Source: Desulfurivibrio alkaliphilus (lineage in GTDB: Bacteria; Desulfobacterota; Desulfobulbia; Desulfobulbales; Desulfurivibrionaceae). Taken from it: DNA of 8,577 nt. How positions within the stretch are numbered: the stretch's first letter is position 1; each line of letters begins with the position of its first letter. The DNA is taken from NCBI GenBank assembly GCA_011048585.1, contig DSDS01000041.1, positions 1-8,577 on the forward strand. Direction: 5' to 3'. Under the pieces are notes generated by a model, which saw nothing but the letters and a program-made list of their open reading frames with translations, made no database searches and was not told the DNA's origin. Shown piece after piece: positions 1-6,656 of this stretch. The position numbers and the translations under genes were made by a program.

Positions 1-124
1 AACCATCGCCATCTCCCTGTTTCAGAGGTTCCAGTCCCGCAACCCCAACGCCTTCGAGAATCGGGTGTTGGCCGCGCTGCGCCGTGAATTTGGCGGCCAT
101 GCCGTGGTTGAGGCCCAAAAATAA
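1..124 (+). CDS. gnd: 6-phosphogluconate dehydrogenase, C-terminal end (partial)
   Basis: The last 40 codons of a plus-strand gene enter from the left edge, reading in frame from base 2 to a TAA stop at 122-124. The peptide runs through SLFQRFQSR and ALRREFGGHAVVEAQK. An R-F-x-S-R segment followed by an A-L-R-x-x-F-G-G-H-A-V ending is what I recall as the C-terminus of the short (about 300-residue, GndA/YqeC-like) 6-phosphogluconate dehydrogenases, which oxidatively decarboxylate 6-phosphogluconate to ribulose 5-phosphate with NAD(P)+. The immediate downstream gene is zwf, nine bases away, which strongly supports the call. The catalytic and cofactor domains lie outside the window, so the assignment rests on this tail and its neighbour. 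Confidence 0.75.
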   Translation, partial: TIAISLFQRFQSRNPNAFENRVLAALRREFGGHAVVEAQK

Positions 125-133
125 GCGCAAGAG

Positions 134-1708
134 ATGGTTATGGATAACGCCACCATTCGGGGGCAAAGGAGCGGCGATCGCGGGGCCTGCGCCCTGCTAG
201 GCGGAAACGACCTGCCCTCTTGCTCCATTGTTATCTTCGGAGCCTCCGGCGATCTTACCGCCCGCAAGCTGATCCCGGCCCTGCTGAATCTTTTCCGGCA
301 CCAGTGCCTGCCCCCCCGCTTCAATATCGTGGGATGCGGACGCAGCCCCATGGATCACGATGCCTTTCGCCGCAGCCTGGCGGAGTTTAACCAGCAGAGC
401 CAATCCGACGGCGATCCGGCCGATTGGCAAAAATTCGCCCCCCGGATCTTTTATCAGGAGCTGCGCTACGATCAGCCGGCGGATTACCTCGCCCTGGCCG
501 AACTGCTGGCCCGCCTGGACCAAGAGCATGGGGTGGCCCCCAACCGGGTCTTTTACCTGGCGGTGCCCCCCTCGCTCTATCCCCTGATCGGGGCGCGCAT
601 CGGCGAGGCTGGACTGGCGGCCTCCCCGGCCGCCGAAAATTCCAACCAGGGAGCCTGGTCGCGAATCGTGGTGGAAAAACCCTTCGGTCACGACCTTGCT
701 TCGGCAGTTGAGTTGGACCGGGTCCTGCACAACAGTTTCGCCGAACGGCAGATCTTCCGGATTGACCACTATCTGGCCAAGGAAACGGTGCAGAACATTT
801 TGATGCTGCGCTTTGCCAACGCCATCTTCGAACCGCTCTGGAACCGAAGTTATATCGATTACGTGGGGATTCTCAGCGGAGAAAAGCTGGGGGTTGAACA
901 CCGGGCCGGTTTTTATGAATCGGCCGGAGTGCTGCGGGATATGTTCCAAAACCATATGATGCAGCTACTGGCCCTGACCGCCATGGAGCCACCCTCCCGC
1001 TTTGAGGCCACCCAGGTGCAGGATGAGAAGGTCAAGGTGTTTCGGGCCCTTAAACCGCTGGACAGCACCGACCTGGCCGCCAGTTTAATCCTGGGTCAGT
1101 ACGGTCCGGGGTCGGTGGCCGGCCGGGAGGTGGCAGGCTACCGTCAGGAGCGGGGGGTGGCCGCCGATTCCACCACCCCGACCTTTGCCGCCATGAAACT
1201 GCTGATCGACAATTGGCGCTGGCGGGGGGTGCCCTTCTACCTGATCTCCGGCAAACGGATGCCGGCCAAGGAGACCCGGATCGTCATCCAGTTCAAGGAG
1301 GTGCCCCACTCCATGTTCCGCCGGGAAACAGCGGACACCATCCTGGCCAACCGCCTGGTGCTGGGGATCCACCCCGAAGAAAAGATCTCGCTGAGCTTTC
1401 AGACCAAAAGCCCCCACAGCAAGGAGTGTCTGCAGCCGGTGACCATGAACTTCAACTACGAACGCCGCCGAAACAACCGACCGGGGTTCGATGCCTATGA
1501 AATGGTACTGCTGGATTGCATTCAGGGTGACCATATGCTCTTCTGGCGGCAGGACGGGGTTGAGCTCTCCTGGGCCTTTCTCGATCCAATCCTGCGGATC
1601 TGCGAGGAGTGCGCGGTGGCCGAGAAGCTGCTGCAATTCTACCCGGCCGGAACTCCCGGACCGGAGGCCGCCCATCCCTGGATCAAAATGTTGAGTGACC
1701 CAGAGTAA
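134..1708 (+). CDS. zwf: Glucose-6-phosphate 1-dehydrogenase
   Basis: Cytosolic enzyme oxidising glucose 6-phosphate to 6-phosphogluconolactone, the first step of the oxidative pentose phosphate pathway. The 524-residue length is a little above the usual 480-510 because of about 27 extra N-terminal residues. Visible motifs: the dinucleotide-binding loop IFGASGDLTARK (about 34-45), YLAVPP (141-146), EKPFGHD (181-187), the substrate/catalytic segment RIDHYLAKE (209-217, with the catalytic-type His) and GVLRDMFQNHMMQLLAL (265-281). The signature DHYLGK reads DHYLAK here, Gly to Ala. Start: ATG134 abuts the weak AAGAG at 129-133, while ATG140 (residue 3) sits 6 nt from it and may be the true start. 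It lies nine bases after gnd and is probably cotranscribed with it. Confidence 0.96.
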   Translation: MVMDNATIRGQRSGDRGACALLGGNDLPSCSIVIFGASGDLTARKLIPALLNLFRHQCLPPRFNIVGCGRSPMDHDAFRRSLAEFNQQSQSDGDPADWQKFAPRIFYQELRYDQPADYLALAELLARLDQEHGVAPNRVFYLAVPPSLYPLIGARIGEAGLAASPAAENSNQGAWSRIVVEKPFGHDLASAVELDRVLHNSFAERQIFRIDHYLAKETVQNILMLRFANAIFEPLWNRSYIDYVGILSGEKLGVEHRAGFYESAGVLRDMFQNHMMQLLALTAMEPPSRFEATQVQDEKVKVFRALKPLDSTDLAASLILGQYGPGSVAGREVAGYRQERGVAADSTTPTFAAMKLLIDNWRWRGVPFYLISGKRMPAKETRIVIQFKEVPHSMFRRETADTILANRLVLGIHPEEKISLSFQTKSPHSKECLQPVTMNFNYERRRNNRPGFDAYEMVLLDCIQGDHMLFWRQDGVELSWAFLDPILRICEECAVAEKLLQFYPAGTPGPEAAHPWIKMLSDPE

Positions 1709-1725
1709 CAACCACCTGAAAACAT

Positions 1726-1731
1726 GGAGAG
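1726..1731 (+). promoter_or_regulatory. Shine-Dalgarno GGAGAG deciding the PHP gene start
   Basis: GGAGAG lies 7 nt upstream of ATG1739 and overlaps the alternative ATG1724, so it can serve only the downstream start. Confidence 0.7.
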
Positions 1732-1738
1732 ACCAAAG

Positions 1739-2392
1739 ATGATCGATCTGCATACCCACTGCCTTTTCAGTGACGGCGAGCTGGTGCCGGCGGAACATCT
1801 GCGGCGGGTGGAGATCCTGGGCTACCAGGCCATCGCCATCACCGACCACGCCGACCACTCCAACCTGGATTTCATTATTCCCCGAATTGCCGCCGCCGCG
1901 GCCAAGCTGAACCCCCACTCCCGGACCCGACTGCTGGCCGGCATTGAGCTGACCCATGTGCCGCCGGAGCTGTTTGCCGAGCTGACCGGCAGGGCCCGTC
2001 AGCTGGGAGCGGAGATTGTGGTGGGCCATGGCGAGACCGTGATGGAGCCGGTGAAACCCGGAACCAACCGGGCGGCCATCCTGGCCGGAGTCGATATCCT
2101 GGCCCATCCCGGCCTGCTCTGCCTGGAAGATGCCCAATTGGCGGCCCAAAAAGGGGTTTTCCTCGAACTCTCCGGGCGCAAGGGCCACAGTCTGACCAAC
2201 GGTCACGTGGCCGCTTTGGCCCGCCAGGTGGGAGCCCGGCTGGTGATCAACGCCGACGCCCACGGCCCCGGAGATTTCCTGACGGCGAAGATGGCCGAAA
2301 TCGTCGGCCTGGGCGCGGGGTTGTCGGGCACGGAATATAAACAGGTGCGGGCCAACATGGAAGAACTGGTCAAACGGGCCACCCCTGCCTGA
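1739..2392 (+). CDS. PHP-domain metal-dependent phosphoesterase, histidinol-phosphatase-like
   Basis: A 217-residue single-domain PHP protein. All the usual metal ligands of the fold can be seen in order: HTH (His5, His7), SDGE (Asp12), ITDHADH (His37), GIELTH (Glu70), VGHGE (His97), LAHPG (His123) and NADAHG (Asp173, His175). PHP enzymes use a di- or trinuclear metal site to hydrolyse phosphomonoesters or phosphodiesters; the substrate here cannot be read from sequence, and the histidinol-phosphatase label is only a family resemblance, since no other his gene is near. The start at 1739 is chosen over an in-frame ATG at 1724 because GGAGAG (1726-1731) is 7 nt upstream of 1739, whereas 1724 has no Shine-Dalgarno. 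The gap to zwf is 30 nt and to the next gene only 2 nt. Confidence 0.9.
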   Translation: MIDLHTHCLFSDGELVPAEHLRRVEILGYQAIAITDHADHSNLDFIIPRIAAAAAKLNPHSRTRLLAGIELTHVPPELFAELTGRARQLGAEIVVGHGETVMEPVKPGTNRAAILAGVDILAHPGLLCLEDAQLAAQKGVFLELSGRKGHSLTNGHVAALARQVGARLVINADAHGPGDFLTAKMAEIVGLGAGLSGTEYKQVRANMEELVKRATPA

Positions 2393-2394
2393 CC

Positions 2395-4032
2395 ATGCTT
2401 TTCAGGAATCCGCCGCCGTTGCCGGCTGCCCCCGACCAGACCGCAAGTTCGCCGCTGGGGCGGCTCCTGCTGCTGATCATTCTCTTAAGCGCCCTACTAG
2501 CCCCGAAGGGCGAGGCCGCCGACACCCTGATCTATTTTGGCCAGGGCGGCCAGCAGACGGTGAGCGGCTCCCTGCACGTTCTGGAAAATGGCTCCGGTCT
2601 CTACCTGATCGATGTGGGAAGTTTTGTGGGCGGTGATGGCCCCAACCACCCCTGGCCGGAGGAGATTCCGGTGGCCAGGATCCGGGCTCTGTTCATCACC
2701 CATATCCACGCCGACCATATCGGCCGACTGCCGCTGCTGCTCCACCAGGGCTACCGGGGACCGATCTACCTTAGCCGGGTCAGTTACGAACTGGCCCGCG
2801 TCACCCTGCCCGCCAATCTCCACCTGATCGACCTGGGGCCGGAGCGCTTTTACTATTCGCGGAACAATGCCGGTCGGAAACGAATCCCGGTTTACCTGGA
2901 AGGCTACGATTTCGCTGAACGGACGGTTAAACCGGAAAACCGGGTTTATTTTACAGGCCACCGTCATCGCCTGGCAACGCAGGGCTACTACCTGGCCCGT
3001 CCCCAGCGGCAAAAACTTGAAACCGAACTGCTGGCCCGCCTGGATGAGCAGGCCATAATCAGCGATCCCGACCAGCCCTTCAGGGTCGATGAGTTCAAGG
3101 TGCGCTTTCTCACCACTCCCCACATGGCGGGCAGTGTGATGGTGGAGTTGCAATTCCGGGGCTTGCGGATCCTGTTCGCGGGAGACACCGGGGCCAACGG
3201 CTCCCCCTTGCTGCCGGACAACCCCGGCTTCCCCGAACCGATCGATCTGCTTTTTCTGGAGGGAACCTATGGCCGGGACCGGGAATTTGACCTGGCGGCG
3301 GCCCGGACGAATTTTCGCCGGGAGCTGGCGGCCCGGCTGGCTGAGGGTTATCGGGTGGTAATTCCGGCCTTTGCCCTGGACCGGAGCCAACAGATAATCC
3401 AGGAGATCGGCCGGGCGGTGGCCGACGGAGAGTTGCCGCCGGACCAGGTGATCAGGGTATGCAGTCCCACGGCCCGGGAGTTGTTGCACCGCTACGCCGA
3501 TTTTGTCGGCCGCGAAGAATTTGCCCCCTATTTCAGGCCCGAGGTCAGCAAGAGCCAGTTTTTACCCCCGGGCTACCTCCCCGACTGTAGCAGCAACGAC
3601 CCCGACAACCCCCTGGGCCTGCAACATGGCGAGATCGGCGTTATGACCTCCGGCATGGCCGATTACGCCAGCGCCCGCCAGGCTCTGCTCGACTACCTGG
3701 AGGACCCCAAGACCCTATTCTATTTTGTAAGCTACCAGTCCCCGGCCAGCCTCGGCGGCCGCTTGACCGCCGGCCCCAAGCCGCCCGCGGAGCTGCGCAT
3801 CGGTGCGTACCGGCGGCAAGTTAAGGCTAAAATCCTGCAAACATCAGGTTTTAGCGGTCACGCTTCACCCCGGGAGATGATCGAAATCTTCACCGCCGCC
3901 CGACCCCGGCGGATCTACCTGGTCCACCTCGACCCACGTAACGCCACCTCCCTGACAAGTCGTTACCAGCGAGCGTTCCAGGCGGAGATCATCATTCCCC
4001 GACGAAACGAACGCCATCAACTCCACCCTTAA
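2395..4032 (+). CDS. Exported beta-CASP metallo-beta-lactamase-fold hydrolase
   Basis: A 545-residue protein of the MBL/beta-CASP class (relatives: RNase J, CPSF73, archaeal aCPSF, Int11-like). Core motifs: opening strand TVSGSLHVLE with LIDVG (about 55-74), the zinc motif THIHADHIG (His103, His105, Asp107, His108), TPHMAGS (His243), FAGDTG (Asp264), then the beta-CASP block with IPAFALDRSQQII (333-345), MTSGMAD (417-423), FVSYQSPASLGGRL (454-467), SGFSGHAS (494-501) and YLVHLDP (518-524). All zinc positions look intact, so it should be active. Unusually, the N-terminus carries Arg23, a hydrophobic run LLLLIILLSALLAP (24-37) and a GEA-AD cleavage-like site near 39-43, indicating a Sec signal peptide or membrane anchor. 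No in-frame ATG start would remove it and keep the fold. ATG2395 starts 2 nt after the PHP stop, suggesting translational coupling. The substrate is unknown; nucleic acid is the family precedent. Confidence 0.88.
   Translation: MLFRNPPPLPAAPDQTASSPLGRLLLLIILLSALLAPKGEAADTLIYFGQGGQQTVSGSLHVLENGSGLYLIDVGSFVGGDGPNHPWPEEIPVARIRALFITHIHADHIGRLPLLLHQGYRGPIYLSRVSYELARVTLPANLHLIDLGPERFYYSRNNAGRKRIPVYLEGYDFAERTVKPENRVYFTGHRHRLATQGYYLARPQRQKLETELLARLDEQAIISDPDQPFRVDEFKVRFLTTPHMAGSVMVELQFRGLRILFAGDTGANGSPLLPDNPGFPEPIDLLFLEGTYGRDREFDLAAARTNFRRELAARLAEGYRVVIPAFALDRSQQIIQEIGRAVADGELPPDQVIRVCSPTARELLHRYADFVGREEFAPYFRPEVSKSQFLPPGYLPDCSSNDPDNPLGLQHGEIGVMTSGMADYASARQALLDYLEDPKTLFYFVSYQSPASLGGRLTAGPKPPAELRIGAYRRQVKAKILQTSGFSGHASPREMIEIFTAARPRRIYLVHLDPRNATSLTSRYQRAFQAEIIIPRRNERHQLHP
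2461..2526 (+). other. Predicted signal peptide/membrane segment region of the MBL protein
   Basis: Codons about 23-44 encode a positive residue, an uninterrupted run of Leu/Ile/Ala and then a GEA-AD junction, the layout of a Sec signal peptide. A stretch of about 20 residues precedes it, so an uncleaved signal anchor is also possible. Confidence 0.65.
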
Positions 4033-4036
4033 TTGG

Positions 4037-4064
4037 TTGCTTTTCCAAACGACTGCTGTAAAGT
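4037..4064 (+). promoter_or_regulatory. Possible sigma70-type promoter before the signalling cluster
   Basis: TTGCTT (4037-4042) and TAAAGT (4059-4064) are separated by 16 nt and lie in the only gap of 100 nt between coding regions. Matches to the consensus hexamers are 3/6 and 4/6, so this is a weak candidate, offered because a new transcript start is plausible here. Confidence 0.3.
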
Positions 4065-4085
4065 GGAGGAGTAAACAGAGGGATA

Positions 4086-4130
4086 GCGGATCCCCCTGCA
4101 ACCCGGGCAGGTTACCTTTTCAATAACCGC
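4086..4130 (+). other. Structured 5' leader of the PAS gene
   Basis: The RNA can fold with GCGG (4086-4089) pairing to CCGC (4127-4130), enclosing a CCTGC (4095-4099)/GCAGG (4107-4111) hairpin. An alternative pairing GGTTA (4110-4114) with TAACC (4124-4128) competes with both. The ATG at 4133 follows directly and lacks a clear Shine-Dalgarno at normal spacing; the nearest strong one, GGAGGAG, is at 4065-4071, 61 nt away. Regulation by the leader is inference. Confidence 0.3.
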
Positions 4131-4132
4131 AA

Positions 4133-4747
4133 ATGATTCTAAACCAGATCTTAGACAACATCGACTGGGGCTTGGTGATTATCGACCGGGAATTCAAGGT
4201 TCGATACTGGAATCGCTGGATGGCGCTGCACAGCGGCATCCCCTCGCAAGAGATAAGAGGATCGTCGATCCTCGACTTTTACCCCCACTTCCAGAACAAA
4301 AAATTTATCCGGAACTTTAAGGCGGTGGTTACCTTCGGCAACCACTACTTCTTTCCCCAGAAGCTCTACGGCTACATGTTTCCCTTCAGGCCCGATGGTA
4401 ACTTTGTTTCGGAAATAAACTACATGCAGCAAAGTTGCACCATGGGGCCCCTGCGCGATGAAAAAAAGGTTATTCAGTATGTCTATATCTCGGTAAAGGA
4501 TGTAACCGAGGCCTATATTTATGAAACCAACCTCGCCTCCGCGCTTCTCACCCTGCTCGAAAAGTATGTGGACAAGTCGGAGATGCCGGCGTCTGAGGCC
4601 CAGTCAATCCTGGAAGAGTTGCTGCCGGTTTCCGGGCAGGAGATCCTTGCCAAACACGCCAAGCCGCAAAAGGACAAGGACACCCACGCGCTCATCGGTG
4701 ATCAGCTTGTGGAAATTCTCTCGGAAATCGCGACCAGTAACCGTTGA
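4133..4747 (+). CDS. Stand-alone PAS-domain protein
   Basis: A 204-residue soluble protein. Residues about 1-125 read as a PAS fold: the opening ILDNIDWGLVIIDREFKVRYWN pattern, split here as an N-terminal helix (about 3-8), strand LVIIDREF (14-21), strand VRYWNRWM (23-30), a G-I-P-x-x-x-x-x-G-x-S-I-L-D-F turn (35-49), and the closing YVYISVKDVTE strand (about 115-126). The remaining 75-80 residues are helical and charged, with no H-box, ATP-binding, GGDEF, EAL or HTH motif. It therefore looks like a sensor or adaptor that passes its state to partners by contact, most likely the CheY and CheC proteins encoded next. The ligand or cofactor cannot be told. The start is fixed: an in-frame TAA lies at 4124-4126 and the next Met is residue 30, although no good Shine-Dalgarno is present. 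Confidence 0.82.
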   Translation: MILNQILDNIDWGLVIIDREFKVRYWNRWMALHSGIPSQEIRGSSILDFYPHFQNKKFIRNFKAVVTFGNHYFFPQKLYGYMFPFRPDGNFVSEINYMQQSCTMGPLRDEKKVIQYVYISVKDVTEAYIYETNLASALLTLLEKYVDKSEMPASEAQSILEELLPVSGQEILAKHAKPQKDKDTHALIGDQLVEILSEIATSNR

Positions 4748-4759
4748 AGGAACCAACTG

Positions 4760-4766
4760 AAGGAGA
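4760..4766 (+). promoter_or_regulatory. Strong ribosome binding site of the CheY-like gene
   Basis: AAGGAGA lies 6 nt before ATG4773. It is much stronger than the site of the preceding PAS gene, so the receiver may be made in excess of PAS. Confidence 0.7.
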
Positions 4767-4772
4767 ACCGTC

Positions 4773-5138
4773 ATGCCCAAAAAATTGCTGATTGTCGACG
4801 ATTCGCCAGTATCGCGCGCGATAATCAAGAAATGCCTGCCCAAGGATCACCCCTTTGAACTGTTCGAGGCGGGTGATGGTAAAGAGGGGCTGGAGAAATT
4901 TAAGGAGATCAGGCCGGACGGGACCCTGTTGGATTTGACCATGCCGGTGATGGACGGTTTTGAGGCCCTGGAGGAGATGAAAAAAGTGGACAGCAACGCG
5001 GTGATCATTGTGCTCACCGCCGACATCCAGCAAAAAGCATACGAAAAAGTGATGGCCTTGGGGGCCGGCATGGTTATCCCCAAGCCGCCGTCGGCGGAGG
5101 CGCTGGCCGACGGCTTATCCAAGATGGGCCTATTATAG
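4773..5138 (+). CDS. Single-domain CheY-like response regulator
   Basis: A 121-residue receiver domain with no output domain. The phosphorylation site is complete: the acidic pair Asp9-Asp10 in IVDDS, phosphoacceptor Asp54 in LLDLTMP, Thr82 in VLTAD and Lys104 in IPKPP. The aromatic switch residue usually three before the Lys (Tyr106 in E. coli CheY) is Val101 here, so the Thr/Tyr coupling used at the flagellar motor is absent; this suggests a partner other than FliM. The gene sits 25 nt after the PAS gene and 15 nt before a CheC-type phosphatase that could dephosphorylate it. No cognate kinase is encoded in the window, so phosphate must come from an unlinked kinase. A cheY symbol is withheld because the flagellar role is not supported. 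Confidence 0.95.
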   Translation: MPKKLLIVDDSPVSRAIIKKCLPKDHPFELFEAGDGKEGLEKFKEIRPDGTLLDLTMPVMDGFEALEEMKKVDSNAVIIVLTADIQQKAYEKVMALGAGMVIPKPPSAEALADGLSKMGLL

Positions 5139-5153
5139 CTGACAAGGGACACT

Positions 5154-5807
5154 ATGAAGAATTCAGAAGTTGACACCATCTTCTCGAAAGAGGACGCGGC
5201 CATCCTGGAGGAGGTGATGAATATCGCCTTCGGCAAGGCCTCTTCCGACCTTGCCAGGGTGATTGATATCCAGATCATGCTGAATGCCCCGCAGGTGGAA
5301 ATTCTTAAGACTGAAGAACTGATGCGGTGGATCAAGCAGGACACCGAATCGTATAAGACCCTGAGCATGATTGAACAAAATTTCTGGGGCAAATATGCCG
5401 GAACCGCGATTCTGGCCTTTCCCTCGGCGGCCAGCAAGAAACTGATCAGTCTTTTCGAGGATGAAGACGAGCCCTTTGAGGCTGACAACCCCCTGCTGGA
5501 GAGGGAGACCCTGCTGGAGGTGGGCAACATTCTCATCGGCGCCTGCGTCAGCAAAGTGGCGGAGTTGCTTGATGATGACCAGGTTTCCTTCTCCCCGCCC
5601 CGCCTTATTCCCCAGGTGGTCGTCGACAACCTTTCCGGGGCCAACATCTCCCCCAAATTTGATGACCCCGACAAGATGGCAATTCTGATGAAAACGATCT
5701 TTCACCTTCAGGAAAAGGATGTGAAGGGCTTTCTCTTCATGATCGCCAGCGATGATTCCATGAAATGGCTTAAGACCGCCCTGCAGAACTTTATGGCAAA
5801 GTTCTAG
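5154..5807 (+). CDS. CheC-like chemotaxis phosphatase
   Basis: A 217-residue protein of the CheC/CheX/FliY phosphatase family, which removes phosphate from CheY-P. The two diagnostic helices are both present: EEVMNIAFGKASSDLARV, with Glu20 and Asn23, and LLEVGNILIGACVSKVAELL, with Glu122 and Asn125. Each is the ExxN active-site pair, so both pseudo-symmetric sites appear intact as in CheC (CheX keeps one). Two further features of the family are the A-P-Q-V-E-I strand after the first helix and the GTAILAFP strand (83-90). AAGGG (5144-5148) lies 5 nt before the ATG. Adjacent placement to the CheY-like gene makes that receiver its likely substrate. No CheD, the usual activator of CheC, is seen here. 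The C-terminal region (about 150-217) is longer than the minimal core and ends in helix-rich sequence. Confidence 0.85.
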   Translation: MKNSEVDTIFSKEDAAILEEVMNIAFGKASSDLARVIDIQIMLNAPQVEILKTEELMRWIKQDTESYKTLSMIEQNFWGKYAGTAILAFPSAASKKLISLFEDEDEPFEADNPLLERETLLEVGNILIGACVSKVAELLDDDQVSFSPPRLIPQVVVDNLSGANISPKFDDPDKMAILMKTIFHLQEKDVKGFLFMIASDDSMKWLKTALQNFMAKF

Positions 5808-5844
5808 AACCCAGAGGGAAACTTGAACTGTTAAGGATTAAAAA

Positions 5845-6195
5845 ATGGGCCATGCACAGATTGTCCGCCACGATTTCCGGGTCCCGGTTTCCAGCTCCGA
5901 TGCCATCAAGCTTAAGGTTGACGGCAAGGAATACGAAGTTATCAACCTCAGCAACCACGGGATCGGCTTTCGCTTCAGCACGCTGGCGCTTTTTAAAACC
6001 GGCAGCACGGTTGAGGAGATTGAGCTTACCATCGGTGGCCAGCAGTTGCGGCTTGCGGGAAGAGTTATCCACGTGTCACGCCTGGGGGAGGATTATCTGT
6101 GCGGGATCGACTTGCTAAATCTGACTGAAACCAGCAGAAGGAGCCTGGAGAGTTCCGTCAGCCGGATCCGGACCCGATTATTCAAGGAGGAGTGA
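5845..6195 (+). CDS. Single-domain PilZ protein, probable c-di-GMP receptor
   Basis: A 116-residue protein that is almost entirely one PilZ domain. Both ligand motifs are present: RHDFR (Arg8 and Arg12, RxxxR) and NLSNHG (Asn34, Ser36, Gly39, the D/NxSxxG motif), followed by beta strands IGFRFS, VEEIELTIGGQQ and RLAGRVIHVSR and a final D-Y-L-C-G-I-D-L strand (about 83-90). Intact motifs predict cyclic di-GMP binding. The C-terminal tail (about 95-116) is a basic amphipathic helix with several Arg, a possible contact site. AAGGA (5833-5837) lies 7 nt before ATG5845, and the gap to the CheC-like gene is 37 nt. It lacks any output domain, so it would act by binding a partner, perhaps the other products of this locus. 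Confidence 0.88.
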   Translation: MGHAQIVRHDFRVPVSSSDAIKLKVDGKEYEVINLSNHGIGFRFSTLALFKTGSTVEEIELTIGGQQLRLAGRVIHVSRLGEDYLCGIDLLNLTETSRRSLESSVSRIRTRLFKEE

Positions 6196-6253
6196 AACCG
6201 TCCCGCCTCCACCAAAAGAGCCACTAATTTTAAAGAGATAACAGGCAAAAAAG

Positions 6254-6640
6254 ATGGACCCCCGGAAAAAAGAAGACATTCTGCTTGAACTGCTCACCGG
6301 CGAGACTTCGGATTCAACCCCCGAACTCGACGATTTGACCCAGTTTCTCACCCAACCGCCGAAGCCCGCCCCCCAGAAAACCCGGCGGCGGCAAGGGAGC
6401 CGGCCGGAAGTCGGTAAAAAGAGGAGAGCGACCCACTATCTGTCCCAGGCAACCTTTCAGCGCATGGAGACTCTGTTGCCGGAAATACGTCGCATTTTGC
6501 CCGTCGACGCCCAAAAGCGCCTCTCCAGATCAAGCCTGGTGGACTCCGCCATGCAGATGCTGCTACAGGATTTTGCCCAAAAAGGAGAGCGGAGCCTTCT
6601 GGTTCGCTGGTTTCTAAGTGGACCTCGCGATATGGCGTAA
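6254..6640 (+). CDS. Probable ribbon-helix-helix DNA-binding partner of the ParA ATPase
   Basis: A 128-residue protein I do not recognise by name. The C-terminal half looks like a ribbon-helix-helix fold: a basic lead KKRR (55-58), a strand ATHYLS (59-64), helix QATFQRMETLLPEIRRIL (65-82), a turn, and a second helix starting SRSSLVDSAMQMLLQDF (91-107), the S-x-S-x-L-V-x-x-A pattern typical of RHH helix two. Residues about 20-55 are Pro/Arg/Lys rich and probably disordered. The first 16 residues (MDPRKKEDILLELLTG) form a basic-then-hydrophobic amphipathic helix; short basic N-terminal segments are how many ParB-type and other ParA partners stimulate their ATPase. A ParA-type gene follows 72 nt later, so a DNA-binding or adaptor partner is the best guess. 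The Shine-Dalgarno is weak (AGG at 6243-6245). Fold call is by eye. Confidence 0.6.
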   Translation: MDPRKKEDILLELLTGETSDSTPELDDLTQFLTQPPKPAPQKTRRRQGSRPEVGKKRRATHYLSQATFQRMETLLPEIRRILPVDAQKRLSRSSLVDSAMQMLLQDFAQKGERSLLVRWFLSGPRDMA

Positions 6641-6656
6641 AAAGAGGATGCAGACC

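Noticed and set aside
1085..2263. Long minus-strand open frame (392 codons) across the zwf/PHP junction
   Set aside because: It spans two plus-strand genes with complete family motifs, is rich in Gly/His/Gln as expected of an antisense frame in GC-rich DNA, and shows no recognisable domain.
2497..3489. Minus-strand open frame of 330 codons inside the MBL gene
   Set aside because: Antisense shadow of a gene whose zinc and beta-CASP motifs are intact; no motif or ribosome site of its own.
4086..4132. c-di-GMP (GEMM) riboswitch before the PAS gene
   Set aside because: Tempting because PilZ genes follow, but the conserved GEMM core and tetraloop-receptor sequences are not there; only short stems can be drawn.
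4133..4747. PAS protein as a histidine kinase
   Set aside because: No H-box, N-box or G-box is present in the 204 residues.
4847..5674. Minus-strand open frame of 275 codons over the CheY/CheC genes
   Set aside because: Ser-rich composition typical of an antisense frame, and both sense genes have full active-site motifs.
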